DNA of 64,000 nucleotides from Hymenoscyphus infarciens (taxonomy: Eukaryota; Ascomycota; Leotiomycetes; Helotiales; Helotiaceae), in contig LLCB01000167.1 in the NCBI GenBank assembly GCA_001414345.1, forward strand, positions 1 through 64,000. The letters are read 5' to 3'. Of the stretch, positions 1 to 10,700 are shown in pieces. Position 1 is the first letter of the stretch. Every line of letters starts with the position of its first letter. The notes under the pieces were generated by a model. The model was not told the origin of the DNA and ran no database searches. It was given only the letters and a program-made list of their open reading frames with translations. Position numbers and translations under genes: made by a program.

Positions 1-78
1 GTGCAGGGGGGTGGTGGTAGAGTTGTTACGGCGGGGGATGATGGGGTTAGTTTGGTTTTTGAGACGCCTATTGCTTAG
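1..78 (+). CDS. C-terminal end of an unidentified gene (partial)
   Basis: Frame 1 is open from the first base of the window to a TAG at 76-78. It encodes 25 residues: a Gly-rich stretch, then RVVTAGDDGVSLVFETPIA. The composition looks like the end of a globular protein rather than noncoding sequence, and the region after the stop turns T- and G-rich like a 3' UTR. The fragment is too short to assign to a family. The main doubt is that 25 codons can stay open by chance. Confidence 0.4.
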   Translation: MQGGGGRVVTAGDDGVSLVFETPIA

Positions 79-2112
79 GTTTTCCTCATGCTTGAGAATT
101 GAGTTGAGGACTTGGGCATGGGGAAGAGGAATTGGGAGGGAAAAGGGGGGGATGGGATGGGATGGGAGGAATATGCATGGATATGGAGTTTTAATTTTGC
201 GGGTTTTTATGTTATTATGGTAGATTTCTTTCGAGTTGACTTGGGAAAAGAAAAGGGGGGCGGGATGTCCTTTTGCATCTTGCATCTTGCATTTTCATTT
301 TTGCATTTTCAAAATCTCTTTTCGCTTCTAGGAAAAGTTGGGGGATGGGGTTGTTGCTTGGGGGACTGAGATGAGTGCTAGCTAGGAAGAGAAAATGAAA
401 TACCCTATTTTTTGAAGTTGGAGTTGGGGTGTCTGACTTCAAAGTTGATGAGTGGTAGTTGAGGTTTGATGTTTGCTGTTGGTGTGTTTCTCTCAGTCAT
501 GATTGTCTCTTGGTTGTAGTTGTAGTTGTAATTGTGCTCTTCTCGCTAGCGTTTTGGGGTTTCTGTGTTTGGTTAAGCCTTTCTTTGGAGTCGATTTATA
601 CTTGGTCACACTCTTCTCTGCTGTCATTCTTATTGCGCATACTCATTTTCGTTCTCCCATCTGGGATTTGTGGTCATTCATTCTTGGCGTATTGTATTTT
701 TTTGATTTAACGCTCAAGTGTGGTTATTAGAATAAAAGTCTCGACTATAGTTCTCTGGGCTAGGTTTTCTTTTTTCTTCTTTTTTTCTTTTCTTTTCTTT
801 TTTGCTATATTCTTGTTGGGGTTTGGTTTGGTGGGGCCTGTGAAATTGAGAAATTGAGAGTTGGAGAATATCATGTAAGAATGGGTTGAATTGATGTAGT
901 GGATGTTGAGAAAACAATGTTGAAAGAAGGGGGGAGGGGGGGTAGGTTTGCACGTGTTGGAACGATATCACCGAAATGACTGAACAGTGTAAAACTTGAC
1001 TAGGCATGAAGTATTTCTGTGTCTACCTAGTAGATACAACGCTCTTAGCAGTTGTAAATCTACTCAATTGCGTCTTGGAATTCGACGTCTCCACCCCACC
1101 TATGCGCAGCTCATCAATAGCGAAAAGCAGGTCAAATGCAAATTACTCTGTTTTGTTCCCGCTCAAATGGTGATGGTGATGGGTTGTTTGAGGGTTTGCC
1201 TGTATCAACTAGTAGCACTTAGACAAAACTTTGGATGGTCAACAAAGCTACGGGTGGTGCGCTAAATGCATATGACGTTTGACGTGTGACTTGTTGAAGG
1301 ACCTCGTACTCACACTAGAATCGAGGGCCAGCTGGGAAGTGAACTTGCGTATGACCTTGGAGTGCTTGCTTGGACAGGCAGCTGTACTCGATTTCCCAGC
1401 TAGCATATTGGAAACCATACTCAGATGCTACATTCCCTCCGCAGAAAGGTACCTGCGAGTACCAGGTCATTCCTGTCTCACAGTAGAATCGTATTCTGCA
1501 CACATCGTGGTTTTACGACCGCATCACTGTATTGACGGCGTTGGCTGCTGACAAAGGCAGCTGCTTTCCACTCTCGTTACTGGTACTGGCTTGACCAATG
1601 GAGTGAGCCGATAGAGGATTTGAGGAAATTCAGTCTGCATGTTACTGAAAGAGGAGTTAGTGAAAGGATTCCGATGTTCCTTGAAGACAGTAATGGGCTT
1701 CATGGTGCATCTTTTTTCCCATCAAAACCTCGTCATGTGTTCAGGTAAGGAAGTGAGCCATTTTCGATTGAGTCCCTTACTTTCCGAAAGCCAGATTTAG
1801 TGTAGTTGGTGAGTATTACTTATCATATCGCTCGTGAAATATGACACCTTGTGTACCTCCTCTTACACTTGCCGACACACACTTTCGCTTGAGGATGCAC
1901 GTCATAAATATCAGTCACGAGCGCTCTCTACGATGGTAATCGTCTGCGAGATTGAGGCTTTGAAATGATGGTAAACTTCCTTCCAATGTTGACTGGAACT
2001 TTTATTATTTGGCAACGTGGCATATTCTAGAACTCAACAAAGCATTACCAACCGAACCAACTACCCAAGGGAACTGATATTTTCATACAGAAATTTCTAC
2101 GGTTGACTGCAT
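79..2112. other. Intergenic region with no supportable gene
   Basis: This stretch holds only short, mutually overlapping ORFs. Its first 1000 bases are rich in T and G on the plus strand, with homopurine and homopyrimidine runs (for example 770-805 and 925-945). I see no domain, splice-site chain or RNA gene. It probably contains the 3' flanks of the gene ending at 78 and of the chitinase gene, whose stop is at 2113-2115. Confidence 0.5.
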
Positions 2113-3551
2113 TTAGGCCTTGAAGCCACGGAAACCACCTGGACTCTTGAAGTTGCCCTTGAAAGTCTTGCTCTTGGTCTTCAACGTTGTGGTGGAGTTC
2201 TCAGTCAACGAACCTGCAACACCGGCCTGGAGAGCAAGAAGATGGCTCCAATCATAGCTGTCCTCTCCGCCGGACCATGCCATGACGCCTCCAAGTCCCT
2301 TGGCTTTCACAATCTTCTCGAATTTCTGGGCGATCAACTCAGGAGTATCCCACGACCAGAAAACATTGTTGGCGGAATCGTAGTAGTATTCACCTCCTTC
2401 AACTTCATCAGTTGTGCCATTTGCCATAGCTGCTTTGAAAAGGGTTGAGATAGAGACAGAAGTGCAAGTGTTTTGGCTGTAATCGGAAAGACAGTTGGTG
2501 CCGCAATACTCGGCAGTATTTCCGCAGTATCCATATGCTGAGCAGCAGTCACCTGCCTTGCAGAAATATCCAACAGCGGCTCCACAGCTTCCATCTGGGG
2601 TTTCGGTTAGGTTGGAGGCAGCAGTGGCATAATTTTCCTTCTCAAATGTCATGGCAGCACTCTTTCCAGTATCGGATCCATCCTCGGCCTCGAGCAATAC
2701 GGTAGTGCATCCAAGACCAGTTTTACAGGGGTATGCGGGGTCAGTGGTGAAATATTTGGCGTAGAATGCAAACCCAAGAGTGGCTTTATCGGCTGGGAGA
2801 GAAAGGACATCCAAGTAATGCTCGATGGTCTTCAAAGATCCTTGAACGGAAGAGTGGTGAGCCGTAGTGTTGTCTCTGCGGTTCATCAAATCGTATGACA
2901 TGATGTTAACAAAGTCAACAGCCTCCCAGATTGCGGGTGCTTGCTCAGCGGTGTAGGCAATCATATCGCGTTCCAATCCGGGAACTGCAATGGAAAGCTC
3001 CTTGTCTCCAATAGCACTCTTGATAGCTGCAAGAAGAAGTGGGAAGTTCTCAATCTCAGCGGTCTTTCCGGAGTTGGGGTTTTGCTTGTAGTCTGCACCA
3101 TTTCCGGCGGGGTACTCCCAATCGATATCGACACCATCAAATCCCAGAGAATCCAGCATATTAGCAACGGCGGTGGCATATGATGTGCGGGAAGCTTCGG
3201 TTGCTGAGCCTTCGGAAAAACCAGCAGTATCTCCCCATCCTCCAATAGCAAGGGAAACTTTGACTCCGTCATCGAAGCGGGCTCGCATTGTTGAGACAGC
3301 TTCAAATGGTGTGTAGTTTCCTGCTGGGGTAGTTGTGAAGAGGGACGAGTTGGCGAAAGCCATGATTACATGATCGATGCCAGCTGCGACAGTGGCATTT
3401 GGAAGTTCTGTGACGTGATATCTAATTCATGTTAGTATTTTCCGTACTAGAATTCTTCCAAGAACACTCACTGATCAACGTATAGCACATATCTTGCACT
3501 TGCTGATTGGGCGGCGGCGAGGCCCAACGATGCGATTGTGGAGAACTTCAT
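2113..3551 (-). CDS. Secreted GH18 chitinase with an internal CBM18 chitin-binding module
   Basis: The predicted enzyme hydrolyses beta-1,4 bonds of chitin outside the cell. There are two exons, 3551-3472 and 3421-2113, with a 50-base intron (donor GTGAGT, acceptor TAG), giving 462 residues. Translation starts at the ATG at 3551 because it supplies a signal peptide, MKFSTIASLGLAAAQSASA, that the long downstream frame lacks. GH18 features are an SLAIGG strand near residue 83 and the catalytic DGVDIDWE box at 122-129, where E129 is the expected proton donor. A Cys-rich CBM18 (hevein-type) module lies at about 302-345, followed by the rest of the barrel, including a VFWSWD segment and MAWSGGEDSYDW. 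The module is therefore inserted inside the catalytic domain. The tail of about 30 residues is Thr-, Lys- and Gly-rich. Such enzymes act in wall remodelling, nutrition or competition; which applies here is unknown. Confidence 0.93.
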
Positions 3552-3917
3552 AATGAAATGAGTTTAAGAAATAGAAAATACAAGAATTGGCAATACAGGA
3601 AGAAAACGATTGAAAGGTCGGAAAAGAGTGACAGCCTTTCGTATCGAATGCTGAAGAACCCAAACTTTTGGGGCTGACGAGGCCATGATATATGTCATTT
3701 CAACTTGGCAGTAAAACTTTGTTTGATTAAACGCGACTTCAAAGTTTTCCATGTAAAACCGCAGTAACCTTGGCTTAAGACAATCAGGTGAAGTCAGGGG
3801 TTCATCGTCTAACTTTACCCTAAGTACAGTATACATTTATGCAAACAAGAGGCTCTAATTGGAAGTTTAACAATACATAATCGCATGACCCAAGAAAGTC
3901 GCAGCATGAGTCGCAAA

Positions 3918-4007
3918 CCCCCCCCTGGTAACTAAATGTAGAGTGCATAGACATTCAGTAGGGCACAGCGGCCGTGCACTCTACATTTAATTCCCGGGGG
4001 CGGGGGG
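3918..4007. repeat. Foldback: 15-bp perfect stem with C-run and G-run flanks
   Basis: TAAATGTAGAGTGCA at 3933-3947 is exactly complementary to 3975-3989, with a 27-base loop. Outside the stem a C-run (3918-3925) faces a G-rich run (3996-4007), which extends the pairing imperfectly. It could be a small foldback element or a structured site in the chitinase upstream region. Confidence 0.6.
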
Positions 4008-5123
4008 CGAGAGAACTTCTGGGATGATCTACGAAGTACCAAATACACGTGTTGACAACCCCCTAGAGTTGTCTTTCCCCGCAAACAGCACCTTGATGGA
4101 TTCTACCGTCAAAACTCGTTCATACGGAAGGTCGGGTGGATTCAGATAGCAGAACTGATATACCTTGGCGTTAAGGGAAGAGTTTAATGGCCAGAATCGT
4201 GGTTTTCAACGTTCAGAATCCACGCTGCGCCTTTTTTTTCCTCGAAGTCTCGTCTCCCCTGGCCTCTTTTGGTGGTGAAATTGGTTCCCCACCGGCCCAC
4301 TATTCTCACTATGAATGAGTTAACTTTTCACGGTACTTATAAGTAGAAGTATGCTGTAGATCCAACGACGCGGCAGTTGCGGAGATGAGAGGATAAACTT
4401 TAAATCGAGAATCGCCTACTTTTCTCATTCGGGGAAGTCTCAAGGAGAGTGCGACCGGGTATTTCCCGGTCGAACACTGCGGTCCAAACGCTTCCAAAAT
4501 AGAAATAAAATCTTGGAAGTATAGCCTCTAAGTCTAGGAAGATGCCTCGAATCTTTATGAATGTGTGTAGGAAACGCACCATTGGGAGGGTTACATCGCG
4601 AAATTACTAGGGGCAAGTTTACCGAGGGCGCCTCTCCGCTTTTGGAATTCTTCTTACTAATAGGGAGAAGTTCCTGCTGTCGGTATTGTATAATTTGAGG
4701 GAACTACGACGAACTGTTCCATTCTTGAAAATGGATGCGTTGTTCCGGACTACCTTCCTGCATATTTGTGTTGCATCAAGGTGTGACTAACAATGAGCAT
4801 TAAAAGCGGCAGTAAAACCGGTTGTTTCTAATGTTGGATATTTAAACCACTTTGGAGCTTGACTATTCTAAAAGACTTGGGTTAATAGTCCTAAATTATT
4901 CTAAACATTAAGGATGATTTACATGAATTACCCTAGGATGGTTAGAACAACGAGGATTAGGTGGTGAGGCAGGTAAGAACCCAAAGTATTTACTGCCACT
5001 TTTAACGGAGTGTGGCTGTTCAAACCCCATTTTCGGGAAACTTGCTGCTCAAGGAAAGCTACAGTAGCAGCAACACCAACATAAGTGTAGTTAACGATCA
5101 TATGACTCGGTGGCTCATACTTC

Positions 5124-5132
5124 TATATATAA
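5124..5132 (+). promoter_or_regulatory. Possible TATA box of the SDR gene
   Basis: TATATATAA lies 64 bases before the chosen ATG at 5196, a plausible distance for a fungal TATA element with a short 5' UTR. Position and sequence are the only support. Confidence 0.35.
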
Positions 5133-5195
5133 TTCTATCTCATGTATCTTGCTCCATTAACTTCTAAACATATTCATATTTTTTCGCATTTCAAA

Positions 5196-6346
5196 ATGGG
5201 TCGACTCGAAAACAAAGTCAGCATCATCACGGGCTCTTCGTCCGGTCTCGGCCGTGCAATAGCTTTAGAGTATGCAAAAGAAGGAGCCTCTGTAGTATGT
5301 GCTGATCTCCGGCCAAATGCACGACCAGAAGTACCAGAAGAAGCAGCAATCACCACACATGATCTTATCAACCAAAGAAATGGCCAAGCAATTTTTGTTA
5401 CAGCAGATGTGGGGGTGGCAGAACAGGTTGAAGCTGTGGTGACAGCTGCAGTATTGGAATTTGGAAGAGTAGATATGTGGGAAAATCCCCCTTAAATATA
5501 CATATCATTGCGCTAAATATTATTCGAGATTGGTTAATAATGCGGGAATCTCACTCGAAGCTGGGAAACCACCTGCTCGAATCCATGAAACAAGCGAGGA
5601 TGTTTGGGACTTGACCATGAAAGTCAATGCGAAATCTGTGTTTCTGGGTTGTAAATATGTTATTGCCCAGATGTTGAAACAAGAACCACATTCTTCTGGG
5701 GATAGAGGTTGGATTATCAATATGTCTTCCGTATATGGGTTGGTTGGCGGAACTTTCACATGTAAGGTCACTCAAACTTCCCCCTTTGGCACTTTCTGAT
5801 GAGAGGTTTTTGTTTCCAGGTAGTTATGCAGCTTCTAAAGCTGCCGTATCAAATTTGACAAGACAAGTTGCGGTGGATTATGGAGAATCCAAAATTCATT
5901 GCAATGCAATTTGTCCCGGCTGTAGGTAAGACTGTATCCCAATAATGGCAACGAAACTAAATTTAATTCTCTAGACACGAAAACTGCGATTTTTGTCAAT
6001 ACAATTAATACCACGGATGCATCACACGCCTATGCTAAGCTTCAAGCTCAACATCCATTGAAGGGTATTGGAGAAGTTGGTGATATTGTCGGTGCCGCAG
6101 TTTTCTTGGCAAGTCCGGATGCTAGTTGGGTGGGTGATCTCTGAGTTCTTTCTCTATCTTTTGGGTTGTTTTAGGAGGATTGTGACACCATTTCCTCTTT
6201 AAGACACCCCACTTCCTCCTCTTATACCCCTGTTTCCGCTTCATTTCTCTCGAATATAATTCTAGAAAGGGCAATACTGACTCCGTGACCGTCCACAGAT
6301 TACTGGAGTTTGTTTACCAGTTGATGGTGGTTTTACTGCTCAATAA
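5196..6346 (+). CDS. Short-chain dehydrogenase/reductase (classical SDR)
   Basis: The predicted protein is an NAD(P)-dependent oxidoreductase of 272 residues in five exons: 5196-5476, 5529-5761, 5820-5921, 5975-6129 and 6299-6346. The junctions were chosen because they restore the family motifs in frame. The cofactor motif TGSSSGLG is at 12-19, VDILVNNAG is formed across intron 1, Asn127 is the tetrad Asn, Ser161 lies in NMSSVYG, and YAASK gives Tyr174 and Lys178. CPGYTKTAIF is restored across intron 3, and the C-terminal LPVDGG is present. Length and motifs fit a complete FabG-like classical SDR. The substrate cannot be predicted. It has no signal peptide and is probably cytosolic. The introns are 52, 58, 53 and 169 bases. 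It diverges from the chitinase gene without evident functional linkage. Confidence 0.93.
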
Positions 6347-7004
6347 CTCGCTTGAATACTTCAAGAGATAGAGATAGCTTGGGTTTTGCAAAGCGCGCTT
6401 TTGGTCGTCGGAGAGGTGTTTTCGTCTTTAAAAAGACTAGCTCCAGATATTGAATCCCATTTATATTCTTAAAGCCAACGCTTAAAGCCAATGAAGCAAA
6501 ATAATTTACTTTGCCCCGGGGACTGGACCAGTCACGTGCCATAATGTATCACGAGCCGTTGAAATATATACGAAGTGGTCAATTAGTACGTCGAGTGCTG
6601 TATTTAAAACATATTGAGATCTAGTTTAGAATACTAACCATTCACAAACTCCTTAACGCGTTATACAAAGCTACCAATTCATCAAACTTCAAGTAGCCCA
6701 AAAAGTAACTCGCTAGATTACCTGGAAATAGGGGGAAAATGATATACCTGGTACCAATTTACCTGGAAATAGTACGAAACCGAATCAAGTCGTATACAGT
6801 CATTTTTGGGCACCCGGTGGACAAAAAAGTTGGCACCACAATTTGCGACCGTACTAAAGTCACAACGTGATAAATAAACGACAAAAAATCGTAAAACTAT
6901 AATAGAGATATGAACAGACACACAAAGTCCTAATTCACACATAAATTATGTCTTGAAAGCTTTTAACTTGTTTGCGTTGAGTTGTAGACGTTGGTACTTC
7001 TTGT
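6347..7004. other. Intergenic flank of the retrotransposon island
   Basis: No gene is supported. Short motifs of the form ACCTGGAAATAG recur near 6720-6775. They resemble ACCTATAAATAG-like motifs on the far side of the insertion (21330-21545), suggesting the copia element landed in a tract of degenerate short repeats. The five bases 7000-7004 are the left CTTGT target duplication. Confidence 0.45.
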
Positions 7005-7173
7005 TGTCGGTATATTCAAGGGGTAAATAGCGATTCGGATTAGTGCACGTGGGTACACGTGCTTCTCGCTTAAGGGCTACTTAAGTAGGCATCGTAGCTA
7101 GCTTTACTTGGTATGTACGAATAATAATATAACTCTTTTTACATCGCTTTTATAACTATAAGTTATACTAACA
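7005..7173 (+). repeat. 5' LTR of the copia element
   Basis: It is 169 bases, equal in length to the partner at 21088-21256. It differs from the partner almost only by C/T and G/A changes. Its outer (left) part keeps CpG sites such as GCGATTCGG and CACGTGGGTACACGTG, whereas its inner right end is TpA-rich. Confidence 0.92.
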
Positions 7174-10100
7174 CTAATTAGTAGATATATAGATTAGATA
7201 CTTAGTTACTTTATATATTTCTACTATAGACATGCTTATATAAAAGTAAACTTAATATTACTAGTAGACTCCTCTTTATAGATCGTAGTTCCTTCTACTA
7301 TCTAAATTTATAATAAATAATAAACGCTTCTTAATATAGGAAGCACCGATTACTAATACTAACCTCTTAACGTTATTCTAATAACTTCCTTAACCTTCTA
7401 TTATCCCCTAAGATAATTTATACTTCTTAAGACACTTATTCACCTAAAACTTGAATTCTCTTTTATCTACTAAGTAAAGTATAAATAGACTTTCGACAAC
7501 ATCTATAACATCTATAATATCTATAATATAATAGATATACTAACATTGATTCTAACGACTTTAAAAGCTTTAACTTCAGCACTAAAACAGGCTTTAAAGC
7601 TAGTACTAAAGCTAAAGTTAATATAAATAGAAGAGACGATTTTTACTACTAAATAAGAAGAAGAGTATACTAAAGAAGAGAACGAAGACCTTCTTCTTTA
7701 GAACGAATTTTAAGTAGACTTTAAAGAATAGGATTAAGATAAATTTACTAAGATCTACTAATCTATAAATACTAAGTTATAATAGACGCTTTATAGAAGA
7801 GGTATATAGGTTAAGATAAATAGATATAAAATACTTATATTTTAAGCACTATATAACACTACTACTAAGGTTAACTAAACTAAATAGTTAGACGAAGAAT
7901 TAAAAGCTATAGTATTAGAAGAAGATACTAGTAGTAGAGTTTTTAGATCTTATTATAAATATATACTAGAATACGTTAAAAGATAACAAAAGCTATAGTA
8001 ATAACAACTATAACCTCTATAATAATAATAGTAACCTCTAGCTGAAATTATTACTTAAAACACCTAATCTAAGACAAAGGCTAGAGATAAAGCTTTATAA
8101 GTATCTACTATATAATAATAATAATAACTAATACCTTCGACGACTTTAATCCTACTAACTAAAAGAAAAGACCTAAGTAATCTAGTATAACCTCTAATCT
8201 AACTTTTAAGTCTACTAAAAGATAACTAGACCTCCTTCTTTATATCTTATTAATTTAGTAAAGATATTAGTAGTAACGATTTCAATAATACCTCTAAGTA
8301 TCTAGAATATAATCAGCGATAGAATAATCTTAATAGAAGACTACTAGTATAAATAAATATAGTATATTTTAAACTAGAATTAACTTCTTAAAGTTTAAAG
8401 AGTTAAGACTACTCTCGTGTATTAGGCACTCTTATAAAAGTATATAAGAACAATTAAAAGTATAGTAGAAAAGAAGATAACTTTATAATTAAAGTTATAA
8501 TATTTAAGAATATATATAAGAGAAGTAGAATATTACTAGTAATTTACTCTCTTACTTTCTCTACTATACTAAAAGACAATACTTTAAATTACTTCTATAC
8601 TATACTTTTTAATAAGAATATTAATTAATCTTTTAAAGTTTTATCTATATCTATATAATAATACTTTAAAGATAAACTTTATAAAAGAGGCTAATTATCT
8701 AAGTAGAATAATATTAATTTATAAGAGATAATATAAGTATTTAGAGTATTAATATTAAGCTCTTTTAAGAATATATTATTAAGACTTAATTTACTAAGAT
8801 TTTCCTTCCTTACTAACTTTTATACTAATAGTTAATTTTTAAATAAGTTAATTTTAATATATAAAAGAGTTCTAGATTATATTATTATAATATTAACCTT
8901 ACCTTGAGATCCTTTAATTTCTAATACTATTACTCTTTTATAAAGTTTAATCTAATCTTATATAAAAGTCTACCTAGAGATAGTTATAAATAAAACTATA
9001 ATAACTAAAAAACACTTCTATAAAAGTAGATAATATAGTATAAATAACTTTAGTAATATAGATTAATATAAAAAGAAGAGAATATATTATATATATAGAA
9101 AGGATAACTATTTATCTTAGGATTATAGTTAAAAAGAGTAAGACTACTACTTTACTAAATAAACTAATAAGAATTCTAGATACTTTAAAAGTAAGTAAGA
9201 TAGGTATATTAGAAAAGTATATAATATAAATATAGTATATACTTAGAATATATAAGAGGAGGAGATATTAGAGATACTTTATACTATTACTTTATTAAAA
9301 GAAGATAGTTACTTATTAGATACTAGCTTAAATAACAAAGTTATCTATTATAATATTACTTCTATAAGATTTATTAATAACTTAAATACTAAATATCTTA
9401 CTATAAATTTAATAAGTTTAGTATAAAAACACACTATTAATAGATATATCTTATAAAACCTAAATAACTTAAATAACACTTCTAACATTATATATGAATT
9501 TATAGAGAAGGTATTTATAATAATAGCTAAAAGATATATAAAAGAGAACTTTTTTAGTATAATAATTAATACTAGAGTAGTTTAAAAGTTAAGTATAGGA
9601 TATAACTAATATCTTATGTATATTAGACTTATTAAAAGTATCTTAATTAACAAAGGTATAAAGGGTTAATTTAACATCTAGTTTAGTAAAGGATATACTT
9701 TATTTTTAAGATTAATAATAATCAATATACTAATTAAAAAAGCTAAATTCTATATAGTATAATCTAATACCTCTTTTATCTTTTATATTAATAATATAAA
9801 TAACTTAAATATTACTTTTAATAATCTTTAAAATATACTTATTTAAGAGAATAAGAAAGGATTAGAAGTTAAAAGGTTCTTTATTATATAACGATTTAGA
9901 TACTCTTTTCTACTCTAAGATAAAGCTATATATAACTTTATATAGAAGTATCTAATATTTCTTATAGATATTAATATTTAATAACTTTATAAGCGATTTA
10001 GCTACTTATTAGTATTAAGATTATAATATATACTAGAAAGAGCTAGGTATTATATTAACTAAGATATTCTTTAACATCTTATTAAATTTTATAAATACTA

Positions 10101-10223
10101 TTAAAAGTATAGAAGTTTACTTAGCTGATTTAAGTTTACTTTTTATAATAACCTTAAATTTAATTATAATATTTTAATTAATACTTTCTTCTTTAATAAG
10201 TAAGCGGTCTTATACTATATAAA
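7174..10223 (+). pseudogene. Copia gag, protease and first part of integrase, RIP-inactivated
   Basis: This is the left internal half of the copia element, extremely A+T-rich and without intact frames. The plus strand keeps recognisable positions: a gag zinc knuckle at 9085-9126, a protease-like segment near 9310-9400, and an integrase N-terminal region with a Cys/His-like spacing and RFKFT at about 10080-10223. The integrase is cut by the gypsy insertion at 10223/10224. Stops are TAA or TAG where Gln is expected, and Cys and His codons have become Tyr codons, as RIP predicts. Confidence 0.8.
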
Positions 10224-10700
10224 TATAACGGCACGAAATATACATAACTACAGTAGAGGCATATAGGAGTGCGTATAGTAGAATAACGTATATAGATACT
10301 AGGCACTAATACGGAAGAAAATAATAACTATCTCTCTACTATACCGAACATAAACGTCTATATATAAGAAGGTCGAAAGCTTCTAAGTTCTAATAATAAT
10401 AATAACCGAGCCCTGCCTAATATAGCTAATATTAAATAATAAGAGCCGAAAAGCTAAATATATAACCTCTAATCTTTTAGAAAGCTAAATATATAACATC
10501 TAAACCTTAATCTCTTCTATATATAAATGTCGGATATTAATACCTTTAGTACTTTACTCGTATAAGTATTAGTTATTTATAATCTCAGCTCTAGGGGTAT
10601 TAGAGGTATTAGCACTGTTTAGAGGTATTAGTAGTTTTATAGATACTAATAATTTAGGATAGTACTATTATATAATAATCTAAGATAGTATACTATTATA
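10224..10700 (-). repeat. 3' LTR (left) of the gypsy element
   Basis: It is 477 bases and matches 17799-18275 at equal length, with differences almost all transitions. Its outer left end keeps ACGGCACGAAAT, which reads ATAGTATAAAAT in the partner. Its inner right end is heavily mutated. The first 100 bases or so also match the solo LTR at 60158-60520 read in reverse. Confidence 0.92.

Larger units (their letters stand above)
3552..5141. other. Intergenic region with an imperfect foldback near 3918-4007
   Basis: This is the shared upstream region of the chitinase (minus) and SDR (plus) genes, which are divergently arranged. No coding region is supported. A foldback lies at 3918-4007 and is listed separately. 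The rest is unremarkable single-copy sequence. Confidence 0.5.
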
